Position numbers and translations under genes: made by a program
Notes under the pieces: model-generated
The model's database searches: none
The model's input: the letters and a program-made list of their open reading frames with translations, nothing else
What the model was told of the DNA's origin: nothing
Assembly: GCF_028747985.1 (NCBI RefSeq)
Contig: NZ_CP118108.1
Location: forward strand, 4,595,001 to 4,659,000
Reading direction: 5' to 3'
Source of the DNA: Paenibacillus urinalis
Lineage (GTDB): Bacteria; Bacillota; Bacilli; Paenibacillales; Paenibacillaceae
DNA length: 64,000 bases
Part shown: in pieces, positions 54,162-63,506 of the stretch
How positions within the stretch are numbered: position 1 is the stretch's first letter
Layout: each line of letters opens with the position of its first letter

Positions 54162-54398
54162 TTATCCTTGCGGATTAAGTGCCTTGTGGAACTGCAATTT
54201 GTTCATGCCAACGATACGGTGCTCGCCAAGCACGGTTACAGGTACTGCACGAAGCCCCATATCCCATACTTGCTGTGCAAATTCGTCGCTCTGTTCGATA
54301 TTGCGCTCTTCATACTCAATGCCGTTCTCTGTGAGATAGCTCTTCACCTGACGGCAATGCGGACAGTTGGTAGAAGTATATACTATTGCTTTATCCAT
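54162..54398 (-). CDS. Glutaredoxin-family protein
   Basis: 78 residues with the glutaredoxin fold: active site TNCPHCRQVK (CPHC), cis-Pro AVPVTVLG, and GMNKLQFHKAL at the end. Probably reduced by the thioredoxin reductase gene just upstream (54-nt gap, same strand), so a trxB-grx operon is likely. GAGGT lies 7 nt before the ATG at 54398; an ATG 3 nt further upstream and a GTG are alternatives. Confidence 0.88.
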   Translation of the reverse strand: MDKAIVYTSTNCPHCRQVKSYLTENGIEYEERNIEQSDEFAQQVWDMGLRAVPVTVLGEHRIVGMNKLQFHKALNPQG

Positions 54399-54452
54399 CA
54401 TATTCACCTCGTAAGAAGAAATTTTAAATTAATAAGTTAAGCTAAAGCTCTA

Positions 54453-55394
54453 TTAGTTAGCAACTGCGCTATGCTCCAGGCTTTCGATGAATTTCTCAGC
54501 ATCAATCGCTGCTTTGCATCCGCTGCCTGCTGCTGTAATGGCTTGTCTATAACGTGTATCTTGTACGTCACCGCAAGCGAATACGCCAGGAACGTTCGTT
54601 TCGCTCGTTCCAGGATTCACAACAATATAACCATTGGAGTCAATCGTTACTTGGCCGTTCAAGAAGCCCGTGTTCGGATTGTGACCAATCGCTACGAATA
54701 CGCCGCTTACTTCAATCATCTCTTCTTCTCCAGTAGCATTGTTAAGCACCTTAACGCCCTTAACTCCGCCTTCACCAGCAACAATCTCAACCGGTGTACG
54801 GTTAAGCGCCCACTCGATCTTCTCGTTGCTGCGGGCACGGTCCTGCATGATCTTCGAAGCACGAAGCTCTTCACGACGGTGTACCAGTGTTACTTTGGAA
54901 GCGAAGCGAGTCAGGAAGTTCGCTTCTTCCAGAGCGGAATCACCGCCGCCGATCACTACGATTTCTTTACCACGGAAGAAGAAGCCGTCGCATGTCGCGC
55001 AAGTGCTGACACCATAACCCACGTTCTCCTGCTCCCCAGGAATTCCAAGATACTTGGCAGATGCTCCTGTAGACAAGATAACGGTTTCGGACACGATCTC
55101 ACCCTGCCCCTCAACTTGAATCTTGAAAGGACGCTGAGCCATATCAATGCTGTTCACCCAACCTGTGCGGAATTCAGCACCGAAACGCTCGGCTTGTTTA
55201 CGCATATTATCCATAAGCTCTGGTCCCATAATTCCTTCTGGGAAGCCAGGGAAATTCTCTACTTCAGTCGTCGTGGTCAATTGACCACCCGGTTCCGGGC
55301 CTTCAATGACAAGTGGACTTAGATTGGCACGAGCGAGATAAATCGCTGCTGTCAGACCCGCAGGGCCTGTACCGATAATGACTGATTTATACAT
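54453..55394 (-). CDS. trxB: Thioredoxin reductase
   Basis: 313 residues. FAD motif IIGTGPAGLTAAIYLARA, NADPH motif VIGGGDSALEEA, redox site CATC (Cys132, Cys135) in STCATCDGFFF, and FACGDVQDTRYRQ. Transfers electrons from NADPH to thioredoxin, here perhaps also to the neighbouring glutaredoxin. Start ATG at 55394 with GGGAGG upstream. Confidence 0.97.
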   Translation of the reverse strand: MYKSVIIGTGPAGLTAAIYLARANLSPLVIEGPEPGGQLTTTTEVENFPGFPEGIMGPELMDNMRKQAERFGAEFRTGWVNSIDMAQRPFKIQVEGQGEIVSETVILSTGASAKYLGIPGEQENVGYGVSTCATCDGFFFRGKEIVVIGGGDSALEEANFLTRFASKVTLVHRREELRASKIMQDRARSNEKIEWALNRTPVEIVAGEGGVKGVKVLNNATGEEEMIEVSGVFVAIGHNPNTGFLNGQVTIDSNGYIVVNPGTSETNVPGVFACGDVQDTRYRQAITAAGSGCKAAIDAEKFIESLEHSAVAN

Positions 55395-55604
55395 TTAAAT
55401 AACCTCCCGCTGCTATCCGCAAATTGCTGCAATATACATACTTTGAATGAACTGGTGTCAAGCAAACATACAATATGTATTAGAACCTGTAACACAACAT
55501 AAACTCAAAAAAGAGTTGTCACCAGAAAAAGGATCATGAATAATGTATTGAATGACTCCACCTGTTCAAGAAATCGTCAACTTTACGGAAATGGAATACA
55601 TAAT

Positions 55605-55619
55605 TTATAATAATTCTAA
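55605..55619. promoter_or_regulatory. Per-box-like site before the ZIP gene
   Basis: TTATAATAATTCTAA differs from TTATAATNATTATAA at one position. The plus-strand -10 TATAAT lies inside it, with TTTACG 18 nt upstream. PerR is encoded in this window. The rest of the 333-nt gap to trxB shows no other site I recognise. Confidence 0.55.
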
Positions 55620-55727
55620 TCTAGTCATCATTATGAGCAATTTCAAAGTCGATGTCAATGCTCATTTGTCGGTTGATGTCACCTGAATTATAGATGTGCT
55701 GCATTAGAGGAGGGAGTAAAAAAAGAT

Positions 55728-56459
55728 ATGGTTGAAGCATTAATAGGAAGTGTTATATCCGCTCTGTCTACAGGGCTTGGAGCCATCCCGATCTTGTTTA
55801 TGCGCAAGGTCACACACCGGCTCCGGGACATTTTGCTGGCCTATGCGGCCGGAATTATGACCTCAGCTTCACTCTACAGTCTTATTCCAGAAGCACTGGG
55901 TCAATCTAATCTATTGGTTCTGTTCATAGGGATCCTTGCGGGCAGTATCGTTCTCTTGGTGCTGGAAATGTATATACCGCATATTGATCTGGAAAATCCA
56001 GAATCGCGTCCCTTTAATATTGAAGGCAAAGCGTTTCTTATCATTGCTGCCATAACGATGCACAACTTGCCTGAAGGCTTGTCTGTCGGCGTCAGCTATG
56101 CCAGTGGAGATGACAGCTTAGGTAATTTGATTGCGCTGTCCATCGGACTGCAAAATGCGCCGGAGGGGTTTCTCGTTGCTCTCTTCCTCGTTAATCAGAA
56201 TATCGGCCGGTTCAAGGCACTGGGTATTGCCACTTTAACGGGTGCAGTAGAAATTGTGACCAGCATTATCGGTTATTCGCTTAGTAGTGTCGTTGATGGA
56301 CTCGTGCCTTATGGCCTTGCCTTCGCAGCCGGAGCCATGATGTTCATCGTATATAAGGAGCTTATTCCGGAGAGCCATGGAGACGGCAACCAGCGAGTGG
56401 CGACGATCTCTTTCATCCTGGGACTGATTACGATGATTACACTCACCGAGTTATTCTGA
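55728..56459 (+). CDS. ZIP-family metal transporter
   Basis: 243 residues, eight or so helices. The ZIP metal motif TMHNLPEGLSVGVSYASGD (helix 4) and LQNAPEGFLVALFL (helix 5) are conserved. Imports Zn2+, Fe2+ or Mn2+; the substrate is unknown. A Per-box-like site lies 110 nt upstream, which suggests peroxide or metal control. GAGGAGGGAG precedes the ATG by about 12 nt. Confidence 0.9.
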   Translation: MVEALIGSVISALSTGLGAIPILFMRKVTHRLRDILLAYAAGIMTSASLYSLIPEALGQSNLLVLFIGILAGSIVLLVLEMYIPHIDLENPESRPFNIEGKAFLIIAAITMHNLPEGLSVGVSYASGDDSLGNLIALSIGLQNAPEGFLVALFLVNQNIGRFKALGIATLTGAVEIVTSIIGYSLSSVVDGLVPYGLAFAAGAMMFIVYKELIPESHGDGNQRVATISFILGLITMITLTELF

Positions 56460-56532
56460 TCCGATCCTACAGCAAATTTTTCTCACAGGCTTCATGAATC
56501 CTATGAGAACGAAGCTTACGTTATATAGCAGC

Positions 56533-56586
56533 AAAAAGCGTCGTTTGCCCCAGGCTTGAAGCCTGCAGGAGCAAACGGCGCTTTTA
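56533..56586. terminator. Bidirectional terminator after the ZIP gene
   Basis: AAAAAGCGTCGTTTGC pairs with GCAAACGGCGCTTTT; inner CAGGCTT/AAGCCTG. T tract on the plus side. Confidence 0.9.
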
Positions 56587-56614
56587 TTATGGTGCTCGTG
56601 TCTATGTGATCCAT

Positions 56615-58576
56615 TCACCTTAATAATCGAAGTCCATTGAGAATCACGAGAATTGTACTGCCCTCATGTCCAATCACACCGAGAGGAAGTGCCAGCTCAG
56701 AAATGAAATTTCCTGCAATCAAAATGGTGATCACGCTAATGGCAAAGACGATGTTCTGCTTCACTACTCTTGCGGCACGTCTTGACTGTGTCACACTCCA
56801 CGCGATCTCTTCAATGTTATCGTTCATCAGCACCACATCTGCGACCTCTATGGCCGTTCCGCTGCCCGACATTCCCATGCCCATACCTACCGTTGCCGCA
56901 GCTAGTGCAGGAGCATCATTAACGCCGTCGCCAACCATGACGACATGGCCATATTGCTCACGCAGGGAGCGAACTCTCTCTACTTTTTGCTCTGGAAGCA
57001 GACCGGCATAAACGAGATCAACTCCCGTTTCCTTCGCAATGACATCAGCTGTAGCCTGACGATCGCCCGTCAGCATGGCTACCTTGATACCAAGCTCTTG
57101 CAGCCGTTTCACCGCCTTCATTGCTTGTGGACGAACCGTATCCCGCATCGCGATCAGGCCCGCAATGTGATCTTCCTGCATAATAACGGAGACCGTCTTG
57201 CCCTCACGCTCAAGCTCTGACCTGAGCTGTATCCAAGCCGGATCCGCATCGGTCTCATCCAGCACATCTGTTTTACCTACCTTCCATAACTGCCCGGCAA
57301 TTCTGCCCTTGATTCCCCAGCCGGTGATATTCTGGACATCGTCAGCCTGGATCCGCTGTGCTCCAGCTGCAATCGCCCTTGCTGCAATCGCCTCTGCCAG
57401 TGGATGTGTAGACTGACTTTCCACTGCTGCCGCGTGAGATAGAAGGGTCATCTCGTCATACCCGGAGGCCGCGATCAAATCGGTAACTTCAGGAACGCCT
57501 CTCGTCAAGGTCCCTGTCTTGTCAAAGGCCACCACCGCCGTCTTCGCCATATTCTCTACGTGTGCTCCACCCTTAAACAATAGCCCTCTTCTCGCACTGC
57601 TTGAGATCGAAGACAGCATTACTGGCATGATCGAAGCAACCAAAGCACACGGAGAAGCAACAACCAGGAATACCATCGCCTTATAAAAAGCATCTCCCCA
57701 GGGGATGCCAAACAGCAGCGGCATCGCTAGAACAAGAACGAGAGTAATCAAGACAACTAATTTGGCATAAATCCCTTCAAATTTCTCAATAAACCGCTGA
57801 GAAGCCGGGACCTCGGATTGCGCCTCCTCTACCAATTTGATGATCTTCGAGAATAATGTATTATCGGCTGGCTGAGTCACTTCAATATATAGAGCCCCTT
57901 CGCCGTTCATTGTGCCGGCATATACCTCATCTCCTGCACTCTTCTCCACTGGAATCGATTCTCCTGTAATAGAAGCTTGGTTCACAGCGGAATAGCCCTT
58001 GTATACTTTGCCATCAGAAGGCAATATTTCACCCGGTTTAACCAGCAGTAAATCTCCAGGCTGAAGCAGCTCGATTGCAACCTGCTCTACTGCCCCATCC
58101 TTCAGCCGCAGCGCAGTCTCTGGCTTCAACCCAATCAAGGAGGAGATATCTTTATGACTGCGTTCCGTCGTATAGCTCTCAAGCGCACCGCTGAGCGCAA
58201 AGATAAAGATGAGCATCGCCCCTTCATTCCAATATCCGATTGCTGCTGCGCCCATGGCTGCAGCAATCATGAGAAGGTTCACGTCCAAATCCCGGTCTTT
58301 GACGAGTGTCTCCACACCTTCCTTGGCTTTGGCCCATCCTCCTATCGTATAAGCTGCTATATACAGCACGATAGAAATAAGCTCATAGCTGCCTGAGATC
58401 CCCCATGCGGCCAGCATCATGACTCCGCTGCCGAGGGCCGCCTGCATCTCCCTGTTCTTAAGCATCATTTTGAAATTCGGACCTCTTTTGCGTCCGGGAC
58501 GCTGAGGAGATAGCCCTTGTTCATCCACTTGTGCTGCAGTACTTATTCTTTGCTGAATAGCCTCCATATTCTTCAC
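56615..58576 (-). CDS. P1B-4-type metal ATPase, PfeT/ZosA-like
   Basis: 653 residues. Actuator motif TGES (204-207), membrane metal site ASPCALVAS (Ser308-Pro-Cys310), phosphorylation Asp352 in FDKTGTLT, then the HP region HPLAEAI and GDGVNDAP. No N-terminal HMA domain. The SPC motif and length match B. subtilis ZosA, renamed PfeT, which exports ferrous iron and is peroxide-induced. Zinc or cobalt are alternatives. A GTG start at 58576 has AAAGGA close upstream; the ATG 3 codons later is possible. A Fur-type box lies in the promoter region. Confidence 0.88.
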   Translation of the reverse strand: MKNMEAIQQRISTAAQVDEQGLSPQRPGRKRGPNFKMMLKNREMQAALGSGVMMLAAWGISGSYELISIVLYIAAYTIGGWAKAKEGVETLVKDRDLDVNLLMIAAAMGAAAIGYWNEGAMLIFIFALSGALESYTTERSHKDISSLIGLKPETALRLKDGAVEQVAIELLQPGDLLLVKPGEILPSDGKVYKGYSAVNQASITGESIPVEKSAGDEVYAGTMNGEGALYIEVTQPADNTLFSKIIKLVEEAQSEVPASQRFIEKFEGIYAKLVVLITLVLVLAMPLLFGIPWGDAFYKAMVFLVVASPCALVASIMPVMLSSISSSARRGLLFKGGAHVENMAKTAVVAFDKTGTLTRGVPEVTDLIAASGYDEMTLLSHAAAVESQSTHPLAEAIAARAIAAGAQRIQADDVQNITGWGIKGRIAGQLWKVGKTDVLDETDADPAWIQLRSELEREGKTVSVIMQEDHIAGLIAMRDTVRPQAMKAVKRLQELGIKVAMLTGDRQATADVIAKETGVDLVYAGLLPEQKVERVRSLREQYGHVVMVGDGVNDAPALAAATVGMGMGMSGSGTAIEVADVVLMNDNIEEIAWSVTQSRRAARVVKQNIVFAISVITILIAGNFISELALPLGVIGHEGSTILVILNGLRLLR

Positions 58577-58643
58577 TATCCTTTCTTCATCGCTTCACTT
58601 CTAATTGAGAATGAGAGCCATTGTTAATGGCCTTAAAATGACA

Positions 58644-58680
58644 CATGCTGCTTCGGGAAGCCCGAAGCAGCATGGTTTTT
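58644..58680 (+). terminator. Perfect 14-bp hairpin with T tract in the ATPase leader
   Basis: CATGCTGCTTCGGG-AAG-CCCGAAGCAGCATG then GTTTTT, so it has terminator form on the plus strand. No plus-strand gene precedes it. In the ATPase mRNA it would be a 5' leader hairpin about 70 nt before the start. Confidence 0.6.
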
Positions 58681-58706
58681 CGTAAAAATGGCATGTTGAC
58701 ATCACT

Positions 58707-58725
58707 GAGAATGATAATCATTTTT
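58707..58725. promoter_or_regulatory. Fur-type box upstream of the ATPase gene
   Basis: GAGAATGATAATCATTTTT agrees with the classic 19-bp Fur box at 16 positions. It covers the expected start point of the minus-strand promoter at 58729-58756. Confidence 0.65.
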
Positions 58726-58728
58726 GCA

Positions 58729-58756
58729 TTTATACAATTATTTTTGTGTTGTGCAA
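58729..58756 (-). promoter_or_regulatory. Probable promoter of the ATPase gene
   Basis: On the minus strand TTGCAC, 16-nt spacer, TATAAA. About 150 nt before the GTG start. Confidence 0.55.
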
Positions 58757-58841
58757 CTTTTACTGTATTATATACCTGGCCCACAGAAATTGTAAATAAA
58801 AATGTTGAAACTTCATTTGAGGGAAACTGAATAAGTAATGC

Positions 58842-58882
58842 AAGGAACCCCAAACCCTGTCAATAAGGGCTTGGGGTTCCTT
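58842..58882. terminator. Hairpin after the sulfhydrylase gene
   Basis: AAGGAACCCCAA / TTGGGGTTCCTT, 12 bp, with a 17-nt loop; the arm ACCCT/AGGGC extends it. No long T tract. Confidence 0.7.
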
Positions 58883-58894
58883 GACGAACCTAAT

Positions 58895-60283
<1,389 letters not shown>

Positions 60284-60355
60284 TTAACTTTGAAAAGGTC
60301 AATCCCTACTTTTCCTATAATAATTATTTATTTTGATTTTGCTAACAACGAACCC

Positions 60356-60411
60356 CAAAAAAAAAGAGACCACAAATCCTCGCTTTAATCTTTACGAGGG
60401 GATTGTAGTCT
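60356..60411 (-). terminator. Terminator of the ECF sigma/ABC operon
   Basis: On the minus strand AGACTACAATCCCCTCG pairs with CGAGGATTTGTGGTCT (few mismatches), followed by a run of T. It overlaps the last codons of the ATPase gene. Confidence 0.8.
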
Positions 60412-61251
60412 TTTTCTGATAAAATAAGCATCCTCCATACCTGGAGTTACTTTATGAAAAGATGAGTTTAACTGACCTGCCTCGAACAGCCGAACCACAT
60501 GACCATCTGGTATTGCTCTTCGCGCAATGATACAGCTCTCAGGGATTTGAGCCAGCTCCTTATCGCTGACTTCTCCTTCATACACTTCACTTGTCACCCG
60601 CTGAGTCCATTCATAGGTGGAGCCGTAGAAAGCAACCCTGCCCCGATCCAGCCACAGTACATAATCCGCACTTCGATCCCATTCCTGCAGCTCATGAGAA
60701 GCCGCTACTACGGTGCGATGCTGAGCCGATTGGGACAAATATGAAATGATACTTCTACGAAAAGCAGCATCAAGTCCATTCATAGGCTCATCGAGCAGCA
60801 GGAATAGTGGATTCGTAAGCATCGCTTGCGCAATATGAATTCTGCGGACAATGCCACTTGATAGTTTTCGAATCTTGACAGCTGCAGCTTTCTCGAGGTC
60901 AAAATCCAGCAGCAGCTTTCTAAACACTGCATCATCATAAATGCCCTTTAGTTCACCAAAATAACGCAGCTGATTATAAACCGTCAGACTCCCGTACAGC
61001 TCCATAGAAGAGGGGACATATCCCATCCTGCTCCGCACAAGTAATAAATCATAGCCTGCTGCCCTCTTGCCTTCATAGTGGATCTCGCCATTATTCTGCA
61101 CTTCGCTCACGGTAGCGAGAAGCTCTAGCAGCGTCGTCTTTCCCGCTCCGTTCTCTCCAACAAGAATAGTTAATCCATTATGCAGAGTTAAAGATTCAAT
61201 GTCCAATACAAAGCTGCCCATTTGCTGCCGAATTTGACTTAGCGTAATCAT
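60385..61251 (-). CDS. ABC transporter ATP-binding protein
   Basis: 288 residues. Walker A VGENGAGKTTLLELL, signature KLSSGIVRRIHIAQ (LSSG rather than LSGG), Walker B LLLDEPMNGLD and H-loop VVAASHE. The final 60 residues form an extra domain. The ATG at 61251 overlaps the upstream permease stop by 4 nt; the longer open frame to 61506 is antisense-type noise. Partners are the two permease-like proteins of this operon. Substrate unknown. Confidence 0.88.
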   Translation of the reverse strand: MITLSQIRQQMGSFVLDIESLTLHNGLTILVGENGAGKTTLLELLATVSEVQNNGEIHYEGKRAAGYDLLLVRSRMGYVPSSMELYGSLTVYNQLRYFGELKGIYDDAVFRKLLLDFDLEKAAAVKIRKLSSGIVRRIHIAQAMLTNPLFLLLDEPMNGLDAAFRRSIISYLSQSAQHRTVVAASHELQEWDRSADYVLWLDRGRVAFYGSTYEWTQRVTSEVYEGEVSDKELAQIPESCIIARRAIPDGHVVRLFEAGQLNSSFHKVTPGMEDAYFIRKRLQSPRKD

Positions 61252-62147
61252 GTCTTCCTCACTCCAGCAATAAGTGCCCGGCTTCTGTAGTGTGCAAATA
61301 GGATCAAGGCAGCTCCGGCAACGAATACGAGGCTGTCGATCCATAACAAGATGGGGGAACCGGGGCTCTCCGTAATGGACAGCTGCTGCTGAACCACCAG
61401 CCATATTAGATAGACGACAGAAGAACCGAGCATGGCCGCCTTCACTCCTCTGTAGAACAGAAGTGACATTGCCGACCCGCCAGTTAGCAGTGTTACCCCC
61501 AACCACACCAGGACAAAATGTCCGAAGTGGGATACATCGCCACCCACTGTCGCCGTTCTCAGATACACGATTCCATTACTGAGAAGTGCAAGCACAAGCA
61601 CCGTTAGAAATGTCAACAGAGCCCGGCTGTATGCAATCAATGCCAGTGGGTAGGGCGTAATTCTCTCCACCGATCTTAGCCCCCGGTCCCCTGAACGCAG
61701 TGTAAACAGCAGCGCGACCAGTAACAGCAGCGGTGTCGTTATGGAGTATATCGTCAAGCTTGAATTACCATAAAGTTGATTGGGTCGATAGGGATCAATA
61801 AGGACGGCGAGCAGCATAAACAGAACTGACCCCGTACCGAAGATCGCTGCTTGATTTCTGCGCATCTGGCTTTTTAACAGATTTTGCAGAGAAGGCTTAG
61901 GAATAGAACCCTCTGCCCAAGCGCCAGTGGACTGTTCACTTTGGTTATTCATTCGTTGGACTTCCGGGTCACTGCTAATTGCTGTTGTGTCAGCCTTGTT
62001 ATTTTTAAGAAGCTCAAACTCTCCTTGCAGCGAAGACAGAAGCAGCACTGTCTCTTCTTGGGTAGGAGGCGCAACCTCCTTGCGCGGGAAAACAGAGCGA
62101 AGCTCCTTCTCCAGCGGTTCGAGACCTGTATCAGCTCTTGGATTCAT
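61248..62147 (-). CDS. Membrane protein, ECF operon permease or anti-sigma
   Basis: 299 residues. A cytoplasmic N-terminal part of about 105 residues, rich in Glu, Gln and Ser, is followed by six or so helices (105-300). It overlaps the ECF sigma gene by 17 nt and the ATPase gene by 4 nt. Position right after the sigma gene suggests an anti-sigma role, but no zinc-binding HxxxCxxC motif is present. The helices could be an ABC permease. GAGGTG precedes the ATG at 62147 by 9 nt; an ATG at 62153 is very close to the RBS. Confidence 0.7.
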   Translation of the reverse strand: MNPRADTGLEPLEKELRSVFPRKEVAPPTQEETVLLLSSLQGEFELLKNNKADTTAISSDPEVQRMNNQSEQSTGAWAEGSIPKPSLQNLLKSQMRRNQAAIFGTGSVLFMLLAVLIDPYRPNQLYGNSSLTIYSITTPLLLLVALLFTLRSGDRGLRSVERITPYPLALIAYSRALLTFLTVLVLALLSNGIVYLRTATVGGDVSHFGHFVLVWLGVTLLTGGSAMSLLFYRGVKAAMLGSSVVYLIWLVVQQQLSITESPGSPILLWIDSLVFVAGAALILFAHYRSRALIAGVRKT

Positions 62148-62751
62148 GGGCATACACCTCGCTTTCAGTAAACTTATCCGTCATGAGATTCGGCATCGAC
62201 GCATAGAGCTCTGGCTTGTCCAGTATTTTGACTTTCAGACGACGGAGAGCAGCGTATAGACTGCTTTTTGCTGTACTTAGCGGAATATCCAGCAGTTCGG
62301 CAATCTCCTGCAGCTTCATATCCTCATAGAAACGGAGGGTTATCACCTGCTGCTGCATCGTTGTCAGTTCACCGAGCATTGTTCGTATCTCGTCTGCAGT
62401 CTCTCCCTGGAGATATTGTTCCTCCGCATTATAGTGAGGATCCTCCTTGTCAGGCATTTGCTCCCCTGCTGCTCGTTCACGTACCGTGGCGGCACTCTTC
62501 CAATAATCCCGGCACAAATTCATCACCACACGATATAGCCAGGCTTTTACATGATCAAGACCGCCTTGCTCTCGCAGATGGCGGATCAGTTTAATGAACG
62601 TTTCCTGAACCATATCCTTAGCCTTCTCCCGGTCTCCAAGCAGCCTTGCAGCGTATAGAAGGAGAGGACCATGAAACCTGCCTACCAACAGTTCAAACGC
62701 CTCCTGATCTCCTTCGCTCATTTTTTGTGCCAATTGCTCATCGGTAAGCAC
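62131..62751 (-). CDS. ECF-type RNA polymerase sigma factor
   Basis: 206 residues. Region 2 with EAFELLVGRFHGPLLLYAARL and VQETFIKLIRHL, region 4 with TMQQQVITLRFYEDMKLQEIAELLDIPLSTAKSSL (helix-turn-helix; quoted in part: EIAELLDIPLSTAKS). GTG start with AAGGAGG 6 nt upstream. The target promoter probably lies outside the window, before the operon. Controlled by the next gene product, by inference. Confidence 0.9.
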   Translation of the reverse strand: MLTDEQLAQKMSEGDQEAFELLVGRFHGPLLLYAARLLGDREKAKDMVQETFIKLIRHLREQGGLDHVKAWLYRVVMNLCRDYWKSAATVRERAAGEQMPDKEDPHYNAEEQYLQGETADEIRTMLGELTTMQQQVITLRFYEDMKLQEIAELLDIPLSTAKSSLYAALRRLKVKILDKPELYASMPNLMTDKFTESEVYAHESKS

Positions 62752-62780
62752 AGCATCCCTCCTTCCATGTCTTTAAACCA

Positions 62781-63506
62781 TTACTCCAGCTCCTGATCTT
62801 TGGTGTATCGTTGTCGGCGATTAACGACATAGCAGCTTACGATTAACAGGATGAGCGACACACCCACGAGCAGTAAGCGGTTCAGCACAAAAGGTACCTC
62901 TCGCATGTCCAAATAGGTTGTATATAACGTAAAATAGCGTAATATTGCACCCGTCGTAATCGTATCAAGCAGCCACCAGGCAAAGCCTAGCGCCAGACCA
63001 CCGTATAGCTTTTGGCTCAGCACCATCCCGAAGATCGTTATGGAGATCATGAACATCATCGCAGGCAGAGGCTGAATTAACAGCTCGATCTTTTGAACTG
63101 TATCTGTTATAGCTTCTCCTCCATCCCAAGGGTACGTTAGAGCTGTCATCTGTCCGAATCTTAGTACATACAAGGTCATCCAGCCTGCTTGGGCAATCAG
63201 CATAAGAATGATGGCCAGGCCCCATTTTCTCATCGTCATTGCAGTCAGACTCATCGGATAGGAAGCGATGGTTTCCATACTTCCGCCTCCCCATTCACGC
63301 TGAAAGAAGAGCATCGCAACCATCGTGCATAATAAGAAAGACAACGTCTCGTTATACTGCATTGGATTAGGTGCAGCCTCATGCTCAAAGGTTCGGAACA
63401 GGATCGTCCCGAGCAGCAGCAGATATATTGCGACAACCAGCCAGAATGATCCGCTGCGCATCCCCTTCAGCTCCATTCGCAGCCAAGATGTACAGCGATT
63501 ACTCAT
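62781..63506 (-). CDS. ABC-2-like membrane permease
   Basis: 241 residues, six hydrophobic helices; no enzyme motif. The pattern with an N-terminal helix and later paired helices recalls ABC-2 permeases. The ATG overlaps the upstream stop by 8 nt, and the sigma gene starts 29 nt downstream. It likely pairs with the ATPase of the operon. Function unknown. Confidence 0.7.
   Translation of the reverse strand: MSNRCTSWLRMELKGMRSGSFWLVVAIYLLLLGTILFRTFEHEAAPNPMQYNETLSFLLCTMVAMLFFQREWGGGSMETIASYPMSLTAMTMRKWGLAIILMLIAQAGWMTLYVLRFGQMTALTYPWDGGEAITDTVQKIELLIQPLPAMMFMISITIFGMVLSQKLYGGLALGFAWWLLDTITTGAILRYFTLYTTYLDMREVPFVLNRLLLVGVSLILLIVSCYVVNRRQRYTKDQELE

Noticed and set aside
54471..55322. 283-codon open frame antisense to trxB
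   Set aside because: trxB is certain; the frame has no recognisable motifs.
58645..58830. 61-codon plus-strand frame with a hydrophobic stretch
   Set aside because: It runs through the hairpin, the Fur-type box and the promoter of the ATPase gene, and has no RBS.
60315..60329. Per-box-like sequence before the sulfhydrylase gene
   Set aside because: Three mismatches in A/T-rich DNA; expected by chance.
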